A stretch of DNA of 64,000 bases from Herpetosiphon aurantiacus DSM 785 (GTDB taxonomy: Bacteria > Chloroflexota > Chloroflexia > Chloroflexales > Herpetosiphonaceae): contig CP000875.1 of the NCBI GenBank assembly GCA_000018565.1, positions 821,199-885,198 on the forward strand, read 5' to 3'. Below are positions 57,015 through 64,000 of this stretch, one piece after another. Below the pieces are notes generated by a model, which made no database searches, was not told the origin of the DNA, and saw nothing but the letters and a program-made list of their open reading frames with translations. The translations under genes and the position numbers were made by a program. Each line of letters starts with the position of its first letter. Position 1 is the stretch's first letter.

Positions 57015-58118
57015 TTAGATCAAAGCTTTTTCGGTGGCGATGTCGAAGATATGCATTTTTTCCATATCATAGACTGCGCGAATTGGCTGGCCTGGGCGGG
57101 CCGAGGTACGTGGGTCGAAGCGCCCGATGATCGAGTGTTGGCCGCTTTGCAGGTAGGCGTAGATTTCGCTACCCATTGGTTCGGTCACATCGACAGTGGT
57201 TTCAACCACGGCATCGCCGTTAATGCCTGGTGGCAAGAGTGCGGCATCGTGGACATCTTCGGGGCGCACGCCAAGCTCAACTTCTTTGCCAACATGCGAT
57301 TCGATATGGGCACGGCGGCTATTGGGAATTGGCACCGAGAAGCTGCCGCCGTCGAAGAACAAACGGCCATCGCCCTTGGTCAAGGTTCCTTTGATGAAGT
57401 TCATCGAGGGCGAACCAATGAAGCCTGCCACAAATTTGTTGACGGGATGATCGTATAAGGTTTGAGGACTATCAAGTTGTTGCATGATCCCATCGCGCAT
57501 CACTGCAATCCGTGAACCCATGGTCATGGCTTCGGTTTGGTCGTGGGTCACATAGATAAAGGTGGTTTTGAGCCGTTGGTGCAATTTGCTAATTTCAGCC
57601 CGGGTTTGCACCCGCAACTTAGCATCCAAGTTCGAGAGTGGTTCGTCCATCAAGAAGACGGCTGGATCGCGCACGATTGCTCGGCCCAAAGCCACCCGTT
57701 GGCGTTGGCCGCCCGAAAGTTGGCGGGGCTTGCGATCAAGCAAGTGACCAATCGCCATCATTTCGGCGGCTTCTTCGACGCGGCGCTTGATTTCGGGCTT
57801 GGGCACTTTGCGTAGCTTCAAGCCGAACGCCATGTTATCAAACACCGTCATGTGAGGATACAAAGCGTAGCTTTGGAACACCATGGCAATATCGCGATCT
57901 TTGGGCGCAACGTTGTTGACCACGCGATCCCCGATCATAATTTGGCCGCCAGTAATTTCTTCGAGACCAGCCAAACAGCGCAAAGCGGTCGATTTACCAC
58001 AGCCTGAAGGGCCAACCAAGACCAAAAATTCTTGATCAGGAATATCGATGTTGAGATCTTTGAGAACGTGCACATCACCAAAGATTTTATCAACGTGATC
58101 AAACGTAATTGAAGCCAT
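57015..58118 (-). CDS. Sugar ABC transporter ATPase (MalK/MsmX-like)
   Basis: A 367-residue ABC ATPase. Walker A is [10 protein letters not shown], the signature is [14 protein letters not shown], Walker B is [11 protein letters not shown] and the switch His is in THDQTEAMT. The C-terminal 120 residues are the TOBE/OB domain ([19 protein letters not shown]) of the CUT1 family, so it serves carbohydrate importers. No permease or binding protein is adjacent; such orphan ATPases (MsmX type) can serve several sugar systems. It overlaps the LacI gene by 20 nt, so both are one operon. Confidence 0.94.
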   Translation of the reverse strand: MASITFDHVDKIFGDVHVLKDLNIDIPDQEFLVLVGPSGCGKSTALRCLAGLEEITGGQIMIGDRVVNNVAPKDRDIAMVFQSYALYPHMTVFDNMAFGLKLRKVPKPEIKRRVEEAAEMMAIGHLLDRKPRQLSGGQRQRVALGRAIVRDPAVFLMDEPLSNLDAKLRVQTRAEISKLHQRLKTTFIYVTHDQTEAMTMGSRIAVMRDGIMQQLDSPQTLYDHPVNKFVAGFIGSPSMNFIKGTLTKGDGRLFFDGGSFSVPIPNSRRAHIESHVGKEVELGVRPEDVHDAALLPPGINGDAVVETTVDVTEPMGSEIYAYLQSGQHSIIGRFDPRTSARPGQPIRAVYDMEKMHIFDIATEKALI

Positions 58119-59031
58119 CGAGATCCTCCTTGAAACCTAATGAACCAATCACCAAGCTTGGGTTGAGCCATGTACGGTGAGCAATGGCGCTCCCATCAAG
58201 CTGTTGTAGGAGTTTTCGCACCAAGGTATGTGCCCAAAGTTCGGTTGGCCAGCGAAAGCCCGAGATGCCGCGTTGGGTATTGCTATGGCTAACGATCAGT
58301 GGTACTTTGGCATGATCGACCATCACCACCCCGGTTGCCAGTTGATTGCCACAGACGATCAAGCCATCATAGTCGTTTTCGCTGGCGGCAAGTGCTTCGT
58401 AAGCAGCAACCCCATCGTGAAAACGATTGTCGGCTGGCTCGACGACCAACGCTGGATCAAAGGCGATGCCTGCGCGGCGTAAAGCGCGTCGATAACCCAG
58501 ATACCAACGGGCCGAGCCTGGAATGCTGCGCGGTAGCGTAATCAGGCCGATCCGTTGCATCCCCGCATGGGTCAAGGTTTCAACCGCGCGTTGTGCAGCA
58601 AAGGCTGCGTCACACAAGACGGCTGGTTGCTCAAACGGGGGGGCTAATGCCCAAATTTGGGGCAATTGTGGGTCGAGTACTGTGCCAAAACTAATCCAAC
58701 CATCGGCCAAATCGCCACGGGCTTGGCTATCGGCAGGTTGTAGTAAGAGACTATAGCCTGCGCTAGTTGCAGCATTGGTTGCTTCGAGCAGCCAGGTGGC
58801 CAAATCGAGTTCACATAATAGATTAGCTTGGGGTAACAGTACGCCAATAGTTAAGGTGCGTTGACGTTGCAGATTACGGCCTTGACGATGGGGTTGATAG
58901 CCGAGTTTGGCAACTGCGGCTAGCACTTTGTTGCGCGTGGCTTCGCTGACCGGCATGCTGTCGTTCAAAACATACGACACCGTGGCAACTGAAACCCCTG
59001 CTAATTGCGCAACATCCTTGATCGTTGCCAT
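58099..59031 (-). CDS. LacI-family transcriptional repressor
   Basis: A 310-residue regulator. The N-terminal helix-turn-helix has the classic [20 protein letters not shown] and the hinge helix [15 protein letters not shown]; the C-terminal sugar-binding domain is somewhat short. The ATG at 59029-59031 follows GAGG by 7 nt; the frame goes four codons further to 59043. A perfect operator palindrome precedes it (59044-59063). It should control itself and the MalK-type ATPase in response to a sugar. Confidence 0.93.
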   Translation of the reverse strand: MATIKDVAQLAGVSVATVSYVLNDSMPVSEATRNKVLAAVAKLGYQPHRQGRNLQRQRTLTIGVLLPQANLLCELDLATWLLEATNAATSAGYSLLLQPADSQARGDLADGWISFGTVLDPQLPQIWALAPPFEQPAVLCDAAFAAQRAVETLTHAGMQRIGLITLPRSIPGSARWYLGYRRALRRAGIAFDPALVVEPADNRFHDGVAAYEALAASENDYDGLIVCGNQLATGVVMVDHAKVPLIVSHSNTQRGISGFRWPTELWAHTLVRKLLQQLDGSAIAHRTWLNPSLVIGSLGFKEDLDGFNYV

Positions 59032-59043
59032 CGTTGGCCTCAT

Positions 59044-59092
59044 CTATTTAAACGTTTAAATAGAGTATACTGCACTTATTTATCCTTGACAA
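59044..59092 (-). promoter_or_regulatory. lacI promoter with perfect LacI-type operator
   Basis: Minus-strand -35 TTGTCA (59087-59092), 17-bp spacer and -10 TATACT (59064-59069). Immediately downstream is a perfect 20-bp palindrome with half-site CTATTTAAAC and a central CG (59044-59063), over the expected start point. The -10 region AGTATACT is itself palindromic, so a plus-strand promoter for the divergent regulator may share it. Confidence 0.82.
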
Positions 59093-59114
59093 GTTGCGAT
59101 TAAAAGGGGGTTGT

Positions 59115-60059
59115 ATGGCGCTTGGGCAACAACTGGTGCATCCTGATTGTTTGGCATTTGTTGCGGTGGTTGAAGAATTATTAGCGCGTCGTCAACAAGG
59201 CCTCGTGCCGCAAAATCGCTGGCAACTCGCCGATGATCCATGGGGGCCACGCGCTTGGAATCGTACCGAGTTGGAAGATATGGTTTATAGCAGCTACAAG
59301 CAGATGCGCAAAGGCCGCATCACCCGCCCGCCACGCCGCGAGGTGGTGATGGATATTGCCGATTATCTGAATTGCACAATCGAGGAGCGCAATCGTTTAT
59401 TGATTGCCGCCGATGGTTCGCCGATTATGCCCTACCTGACTGGCGCGGCGCTCACGCCAATTCTTGAGATTACAATTGAAATTGTGCAACAACTGAGCAT
59501 GCCGGCGTTTGTAATCAATCGTGATTGGCAGATGCACTATTTCAACGAGCATTTGCTGAATTTGTTTGGGGTTACGCCTGAAATGTTGGCGGCGATTGAT
59601 CCTACTCAGTTGAATGTGCTAGGCCTGTTGTGTAACCCCGATTTGCCCTTATACCCGCAGTTGATTCAAAATCGCGCTTCATGGCAATTTATGGTGCGCA
59701 AAACGATTTATGGCTTTAAACAGGCCAATGTGCTATGCCAATATGAGCCATGGTATCAACAATTGGTCGCTGAGTTGTTACAACTGCCTGAATTTGCCAG
59801 CCAATGGCCGACGGTTAGCCTCGATAAACCGCTGGTTACGCCGAATATGGGGCTTGAATCGCCAACAATTGTGCTAGAGGCATTAATTCCGCATACCAAG
59901 CCAATGCCCAAACGGGCTTGGCTGCGACCATTGTTGATGTCGGCGGGCTATTTTCAATTTGATTTTCCGCAAATTGTGGCTTTTTTGCCCGCCAACGCCG
60001 AGAGCCAAGCGATTTATGCAGAAATTGGCGTGCCGCTGGGGATTAATCATAGTAACTAA
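59115..60059 (+). CDS. MmyB-like helix-turn-helix regulator
   Basis: A 314-residue protein. The N-terminal helical region (about 35-105; MVYSSYKQMRKGRITRPPRR, then MDIADYLNCTIEERNRLL) is XRE-like, and the rest matches the MmyB ligand-binding domain (LSMPAFVINRDWQMHYFNEH, and the pattern NLLGLLCNP-like LNVLGLLCNPDLP). The HTH part is atypical, with weak recognition-helix sequence. AGGGGG lies 4-5 nt before the ATG. It is divergent from the LacI gene. The ligand may be a fatty acid, by analogy with known MmyB domains, but that is not shown here. Confidence 0.78.
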   Translation: MALGQQLVHPDCLAFVAVVEELLARRQQGLVPQNRWQLADDPWGPRAWNRTELEDMVYSSYKQMRKGRITRPPRREVVMDIADYLNCTIEERNRLLIAADGSPIMPYLTGAALTPILEITIEIVQQLSMPAFVINRDWQMHYFNEHLLNLFGVTPEMLAAIDPTQLNVLGLLCNPDLPLYPQLIQNRASWQFMVRKTIYGFKQANVLCQYEPWYQQLVAELLQLPEFASQWPTVSLDKPLVTPNMGLESPTIVLEALIPHTKPMPKRAWLRPLLMSAGYFQFDFPQIVAFLPANAESQAIYAEIGVPLGINHSN

Positions 60060-60490
60060 GTTACTCGGCCCTCACCCCCTGACCCCCTCCTTTCAAGGGT
60101 AGGTTTTTAATAAGCATGGGTGATCACCACCCTTCCGTCCCGCCTCAAGGCGGGAGACGCAGGGGGCTTTAATCCCCCTGTACCCCCTCAAGGGCAATCA
60201 GGGCTGGCATCCATGCATTGATGAACCAGCCTATCCGTGGTTCGTCGATGCACCCTACCCTTGGAAGCTCGCTCCCGCTCTCACCCAGCAGGCGAGGGGG
60301 AATCATTCCATCACGAACGGTGGATCGCCCCTCGCCCGCCGCCGTGGGAGAGGGGTCGGGGGTGAGGGATCAACCTACTCTTGTAAGCTGACCCCCTCTC
60401 CCGCCCAGCGAGGCGAGGGGGAAACCTTCATCATGAACGTTGACTCCCCTCGCCCACGGCGGTGGGCGAGGGGCTGGGGGTGAGGGCATC
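60060..60490. repeat. Large composite palindromic repeat block
   Basis: About 430 bp of non-coding repeats. It starts with CCCTCACCCCCTGACC and CTTTCAAGGGTAGG, continues with a segment (about 60118-60250: CCTTCCGTCCCGCCTCAAGG and CCCTGTACCCCCTCAAGGG) inverse-complementary to 36880-37000, then two more GAGGCGAGGGG / CCCCTCGCC palindromes ending in GGGGGTGAGGG. The remaining 60491-60594 has no gene. Confidence 0.85.
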
Positions 60491-60594
60491 TACCATACTC
60501 TCAAAGGACATTTTGTACCTTGTGGTTGGAATAGAATCCATTCAGATAACTCGCCGCGAGCAAACTCGCTTAGCAATGTTGAGGATGGATTGTC

Positions 60595-61395
60595 ATGCCA
60601 ACGAAAACAATTGTCTTGATTCACGGTCTGTTTGTGTCGAAGCATTCTTGGCAGCCGTGGGTTGAATATTACCAAGCGAAGGGCTATACGGTGTTAACGC
60701 CAGCTTGGCCAGGCCGCGATCAAAGTGTCGCCGAATTAAAGCAACGGTCCAATGATCCAGCTTTAGCTCAGCATACATTAAAAGAAAGCATCGATTATCA
60801 TGTGAAATTTATTCAGAGTTTGCCCGAAAAACCAATTGTGATTGGCCACTCGATGGGTGGCTTGATTACCCAAATTTTGGCTAATCGCCAGTTGATTAGC
60901 GCTGGCGTAGCGATCGATTCGGCTCCGCCGCAGGGCGTAATCAGCACCAAATGGTCGTTTATCAAATCGGCCTTGCCCATGCTGAATCCGTTTCGTTCGA
61001 CCAGCAAGCCTTTTATGATGCCGTTTGAGCATTTTCAATATAGCTTTGTCAATGGCATGCCCTTGGCCGAGCAACAAGCGATTTATCAAAACCAAGTTGT
61101 ACCCGAATCGCTGCATAACTTGCGTCAATCGTTGACCAGCGTTAGTCGGGTAGATTTCAAGGCTGAGCATGCCCCGCTGCTGCTGATTGCTGGCGAAATT
61201 GACCATATTATTCCGGCTTCGCTGAATTACAGCAATTATCGCAAATATCGCAATAGCAAATCGCTGACCGATTTCAAGCAATTTGCTGGGCGCAATCACT
61301 ACATTGTCGGCCAACCAAACTGGCAAGAAGTTGCTGAATATGCCTTGAATTGGGTCGAAACTAAGGCTTTGGCCAGTCAATCGGTTGCTCAGTAA
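60595..61395 (+). CDS. Alpha/beta hydrolase
   Basis: A 266-residue alpha/beta hydrolase. IVLIHGLFVSKHSW is the oxyanion strand-turn, the nucleophile Ser86 is in GHSMGG, the acid is Asp in LLIAGEIDHIIPA and the His is in GRNHYIVGQ. Substrate cannot be read; lipase, esterase or lactonase are possible. GAGGAT is about 8 nt before the ATG. It is followed by a strong terminator at 61413. Confidence 0.9.
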   Translation: MPTKTIVLIHGLFVSKHSWQPWVEYYQAKGYTVLTPAWPGRDQSVAELKQRSNDPALAQHTLKESIDYHVKFIQSLPEKPIVIGHSMGGLITQILANRQLISAGVAIDSAPPQGVISTKWSFIKSALPMLNPFRSTSKPFMMPFEHFQYSFVNGMPLAEQQAIYQNQVVPESLHNLRQSLTSVSRVDFKAEHAPLLLIAGEIDHIIPASLNYSNYRKYRNSKSLTDFKQFAGRNHYIVGQPNWQEVAEYALNWVETKALASQSVAQ

Positions 61396-61412
61396 TTGAG
61401 TAGCTGCTGCTT

Positions 61413-61447
61413 AACCGTGGTCTTGCCGCAACGAGGCCACGGTTTTT
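61413..61447 (+). terminator. Terminator after the alpha/beta hydrolase gene
   Basis: Stem AACCGTGG / CCACGGTT (61413-61420 and 61437-61444), extendable by T-G pairs (GGTC/GGCC), followed by TTTTT. It is 18 nt after the stop codon. Confidence 0.85.
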
Positions 61448-61531
61448 GGCGGCCAAATTCGGGCCGATGAATCAACATAAGCATGATGAATGGTGGTAAG
61501 CTAAGGGTTAATCAATCGAGATGAGGTTGCG

Positions 61532-62314
61532 ATGATTGAACAACGACCCTTAGCCGAACTTGCCAACGATCGTCGTTTTCCGCCTGATCCCCAATTTGGC
61601 TTGGTGTATGCTGCTTTGCAGGCTGGCAACTCGCAGGGTTGCTATTGGCAGGCCAATACATGGAGCAGTTGCTGGGATCAAGCAAACAATGTGTTGTATT
61701 TGGCGAGCGATCGTCGGCTTGATCAGGCTGAATTTAACCAACACTGGCTGCAAACGGTGGTTCCGGCGATGCCTGCCCGTCAAGTGATCAAACTGCGCTT
61801 GCTTGGTAATGCTCAACTTGAATTAGACCATGTGCTCAAGCCCTATCAATCCCAACCAAGCAGCAGCTACTTTTTTGCTGATCACGGCCATGCAATCAAT
61901 CAACCACAACTGCCCAGCCAATTTGAGTTAAAGCAACTTGATCCTGAAGTATTACAATTACCAAGCGCTCAGCCAATTATCCAAGAAATTCGTTGGATGT
62001 GGCCAAGCCTTGAGCGCTTTCTAACCAACGGTTTGGGCTTAGCAATTCAGGTCGAGCAAACGTTGGTGGCCTGGTGTACTGCTGAGTATGTTAGTTCGCA
62101 ACGCTGTGGTTTAGGCATCGAAACCTTAGAAGCCTACCAACAACAAGGTTTGGGCTATGCTTTGGCAACCGCAATGATCGTGGCATGTCGCCAACGTGGT
62201 TTGCAAGTGCATTGGGAATGTTCGAGCAAAAATCTTGCTTCGTATCGTTTGGCGCAAAAACTCGGCTTGCAACCACAAGCAGGTTTGATCAACTATGGCT
62301 TGGTTTGGCTCTAG
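61532..62314 (+). CDS. GNAT-family acetyltransferase
   Basis: A 260-residue protein with a C-terminal GNAT fold (about 130-255). The acetyl-CoA binding segment is LGIETLEAYQQQGLGYALAT, where Q-Q-G-L-G-Y-A is the Q/RxxGxG/A motif, and IVACRQRGLQVHWECSSKN and SYRLAQKLGLQ are typical of the C-terminal side. The N-terminal 130 residues are variable (GNAT-like 'GNAT acetyltransferase 2'/FR47 type). GAGG lies 6 nt before the ATG. It converges with the peroxiredoxin-like gene with a 4-nt overlap. Confidence 0.87.
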   Translation: MIEQRPLAELANDRRFPPDPQFGLVYAALQAGNSQGCYWQANTWSSCWDQANNVLYLASDRRLDQAEFNQHWLQTVVPAMPARQVIKLRLLGNAQLELDHVLKPYQSQPSSSYFFADHGHAINQPQLPSQFELKQLDPEVLQLPSAQPIIQEIRWMWPSLERFLTNGLGLAIQVEQTLVAWCTAEYVSSQRCGLGIETLEAYQQQGLGYALATAMIVACRQRGLQVHWECSSKNLASYRLAQKLGLQPQAGLINYGLVWL

Positions 62315-62853
62315 TTGGTTTGTTGCAAGGTTTGCAACACGCTAGACCATTCGGGGTAGCGATAAATTGGGTTGGCCACATGGTGATAGACAATCTGACC
62401 AGCCCGATTGATCGCTGCTGCACCGCCTAGCCGTCGCATTGAGCCAGCCCCATTCAACAACTCCATGCCGCCGACCAAGAGCTTGGCTTGGCGAATGAGC
62501 ACCTGTGGCGAGAGCACTTGCAGCCACGAGCCTTCAACAATCTCAAAATAATCGTAGACCTGTAAACTTTGATCAACATAAATTGGGAAGGGAATGTTAT
62601 ACATCGAGCGAAAACGCGATACTAGCTCAACATTGCCCATCATCAGCACCACAATCTGCCAGCCAGCATCCTTGAAGGCTTGGTCGTAATCACGCAGATT
62701 CAACAAGGTTTGGCGGCAAATACCACAACCAATATTACGCATAAAAAAGATCAAGATTGGCTTTTCCTGCCAAAGACTTTCAAAGCCAACCCGCTCACCA
62801 GTTTCATTCAACACCCATAAATCAGTCATTGGGTTGCTTGCTACTGCTGTCAT
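62311..62853 (-). CDS. Peroxiredoxin-like AhpC/TSA-type protein (first copy)
   Basis: A 180-residue thioredoxin-fold protein of the AhpC/TSA_2 (PRXL2-like) group. The redox site is a CxxC in GCGICRQTL; the rest follows the pattern of an atypical peroxiredoxin lacking a resolving domain. The C-terminus carries RRLGGAAAINRAGQIVYHHV and ANPIYRYP, shared with its neighbour at 62925. The start is uncertain between ATGs at 62851-62853 and 62860-62862 and a GTG at 62881. It overlaps the GNAT gene by 4 nt at the 3' end. Confidence 0.83.
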   Translation of the reverse strand: MTAVASNPMTDLWVLNETGERVGFESLWQEKPILIFFMRNIGCGICRQTLLNLRDYDQAFKDAGWQIVVLMMGNVELVSRFRSMYNIPFPIYVDQSLQVYDYFEIVEGSWLQVLSPQVLIRQAKLLVGGMELLNGAGSMRRLGGAAAINRAGQIVYHHVANPIYRYPEWSSVLQTLQQTN

Positions 62854-62924
62854 CTTACCCATCCAATCGCGCTGTAAATTCACTATTGTAGGCTACGTGC
62901 GCTTGGCGGTATAAGGATGTATGT

Positions 62925-63479
62925 TTAGGCGGCGCGTTGCAGTGGTGGCTCCACATAGGTCAATACTTCATCCCAAGTTGGGTAACGATAAATTGGGTTG
63001 GCAACATGATGAAAGCTAATTTCGGCCTGCGGATTGAGCAACACAATGCCCCCAAGGCGGCGAATCGATTCGGCAGTTAAATTGACTGATGAAGGAATGC
63101 CCTTGAAGGCCAACAGCATCTGACGGGCTAAAACATGGGGGCCAGCAACCGTCCAAAGTGAGCCTTGGCCAATTTCAAAGGCCTCGTAAACGTGCTGTTT
63201 GGGGTCGGAATAGACAGGGAATGGCAACCGATTGAGCTGACGAAAGCCATGGGCCATTTTGGCATCGCCCATAATAATTACGGCAATTTCGCAGTGGGCA
63301 TGGTGAAAGCGTTGTTGATATTCGCGTAAACGGTAGAGCTGTTGGCGACACAGGCCACAACCAACATGGCGCATTAACATTAACAAAAGTGAACGTTGTT
63401 GATAGCGTTGCAGCAAATCAACCGGATGATCGGTTTCATCCACCACCATTAAATTGCGCTCAACAATTTGGCCCTGCAT
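62925..63479 (-). CDS. Peroxiredoxin-like AhpC/TSA-type protein (second copy)
   Basis: A 184-residue paralogue of the preceding gene, with redox CxxC in GCGLCRQQLYRLREY and C-terminal RRLGGIVLLNPQAEISFHHV then ANPIYRYP. The two proteins align along their whole length with moderate identity, pointing to tandem duplication followed by divergence. They may reduce peroxides or act as a thiol relay. The start ATG at 63477-63479 has no strong ribosome site visible. The gap between the two genes is about 70 bp, so they may be co-transcribed. Confidence 0.85.
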   Translation of the reverse strand: MQGQIVERNLMVVDETDHPVDLLQRYQQRSLLLMLMRHVGCGLCRQQLYRLREYQQRFHHAHCEIAVIIMGDAKMAHGFRQLNRLPFPVYSDPKQHVYEAFEIGQGSLWTVAGPHVLARQMLLAFKGIPSSVNLTAESIRRLGGIVLLNPQAEISFHHVANPIYRYPTWDEVLTYVEPPLQRAA

Positions 63480-63503
63480 AACACACCCATCCTTGCTAAA
63501 AAG

Positions 63504-63557
63504 AAAACTGCATCGACCTCTATTCGCTTAAACAAACGTAGGTAGATGCAGCCTTTT
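63504..63557 (-). terminator. Terminator after the small membrane protein gene
   Basis: Stem CTGCATCTACCT / AGGTCGATGCAG as read on the minus strand (63508-63551) with one mismatch and a 20-nt loop, followed by TTTTCTTTTT on that strand; the plus strand also has CCTTTTTTT. Confidence 0.8.
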
Positions 63558-63842
63558 TTAAAGATTGGATGAGGATTCGTTTTGGGCGCGTTGTTCGGCA
63601 ATTTTGCGCAGCCCACTAGCGGCTCGCCAAATAACTGATACTAAGGCCAGCGTGATCAGCAGCCAGATGCCCCAAATCACAACGCTAGAACTACTTTGAC
63701 GGGCAACAAAGGCCAATAATGGCAGCACGCACATTGTTGGCGAAAACAGCATGGCCAAGGCAATCGAACGTCGGAGTTTGCGTTCTTCAGGGCTTAAATT
63801 GGCACGATTGAGCGAACGTGGCTGCTGATCTGGTGACTGCAT
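63558..63842 (-). CDS. Small two-helix membrane protein, unknown function
   Basis: A 94-residue protein with a polar N-terminus (QPRSLNRANLSPEERKLRRS), two hydrophobic helices (about 27-45 and 53-72) and a charged C-terminal tail. No family is recognised. It follows the partial gene at the window edge by 14 bp on the same strand, so it probably belongs to that operon and ends at a terminator. Confidence 0.7.
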   Translation of the reverse strand: MQSPDQQPRSLNRANLSPEERKLRRSIALAMLFSPTMCVLPLLAFVARQSSSSVVIWGIWLLITLALVSVIWRAASGLRKIAEQRAQNESSSNL

Positions 63843-63856
63843 GAAACATCCTTATG

Positions 63857-64000
63857 CTACTTAGTTGCTGGACAGCTCGTGGCTGAGCCAGTTGGTTGGG
63901 CTGCTTGCGGATCACGCTTGAAAATCAGGCTTTGTTGATCGGCATAAACCTCGCGCCAAGCTGAATTGGCTTGGACTGCGCTGATCAATTGTTGGCCGTT
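63857..64000 (-). CDS. C-terminal end of a membrane protein or glycosyltransferase (partial)
   Basis: The minus strand is open for 47 codons up to the window edge: NGQQLISAVQANSAWREVYA, then DQQSLIFKRDPQAAQPTGSA, ending at TAG at 63857-63859. The ending W-R-x-V-Y-x-D-x-x-S-x-I-F-x-R resembles C-termini of GT-C-type (GT39) membrane glycosyltransferases of Chloroflexota, but this is weak evidence. The gene continues beyond the window. Confidence 0.5.
   Translation of the reverse strand, partial: NGQQLISAVQANSAWREVYADQQSLIFKRDPQAAQPTGSATSCPATK

Noticed and set aside
20181-60490. CRISPR array
   Set aside because: The repeated units are palindromic, variable in length and not separated by regular unique spacers, and no cas genes are present.

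Overview
The window reads like the chromosome of a filamentous gliding Chloroflexota bacterium, most likely Herpetosiphon or a close relative. This is inferred from several things: a Ser/Thr kinase carrying formylglycine-enzyme-like domains, an auracyanin-like blue-copper lipoprotein, many PP2C/receiver/TPR signalling proteins, a chemosensory operon without flagellar genes, a roughly balanced base composition, and abundant palindromic intergenic repeats. I see no prophage, integrase, transposase, CRISPR array, rRNA or tRNA.

Layout. 1-1.6 kb: a TetR-controlled SDR operon with two matching operators. 1.9-9.1 kb: a zinc-ribbon Ser/Thr kinase, an ABC-F ATPase, a hybrid histidine kinase, an OmpR-type regulator and a shortened receiver. 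9.5-21.0 kb: the signalling core, which is CheW, a second CheW-like protein, a membrane chemoreceptor, a CheA hybrid, CheY, CheB, CheR-TPR, a PP2C phosphatase, a TPR scaffold, an RsbW-like kinase and, after a repeat block, a STAS antagonist. The genes touch or overlap, so a chemosensory array and an anti-sigma-type partner switch appear to be built as one unit. 21.1-25 kb: an acyl-ACP desaturase, a PadR/HAAS pair with a clear operator, a Gfo/Idh/MocA oxidoreductase and small proteins. 25.2-35 kb: rsmD-coaD, then yceD-rpmF-fabH-fabD-fabG-fabG'-fabG-accC-asp23-nusB-acpP, which is fatty-acid synthesis with two palindromic elements inside it and a middle FabG copy that has lost its catalytic residues. 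35.4-36.6 kb: tatB-tatC.

37-48 kb: a membrane protein, gltX, a SWIM zinc-finger protein, a tandem cupredoxin lipoprotein, a flippase and a glycosyltransferase, HMG-CoA lyase, then rpmH-rnpA-yidD-yidC-jag without dnaA. 48-56.9 kb: an MBL hydrolase, a PlsC-like acyltransferase, a Nif11-like leader peptide next to a compositionally mosaic membrane SpoIIE phosphatase, three glycan-related glycosyltransferases and a Nudix hydrolase. 57-60 kb: a LacI regulator with a perfect operator and an orphan MalK-type ATPase, divergent from an MmyB-like regulator. 60-64 kb: a large repeat block, an alpha/beta hydrolase, a GNAT protein, two tandem peroxiredoxin-like paralogues, a small membrane protein and a partial gene.

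The points most worth following up are the chemosensory/partner-switch fusion, the Nif11-like peptide with its phosphatase neighbour (terminator hairpin just upstream of the phosphatase start codon), the pseudo-FabG, the tandem blue-copper protein and the terminal-repeat-bounded palindromic elements. All functional calls come from reading motifs by eye; no database search was run.
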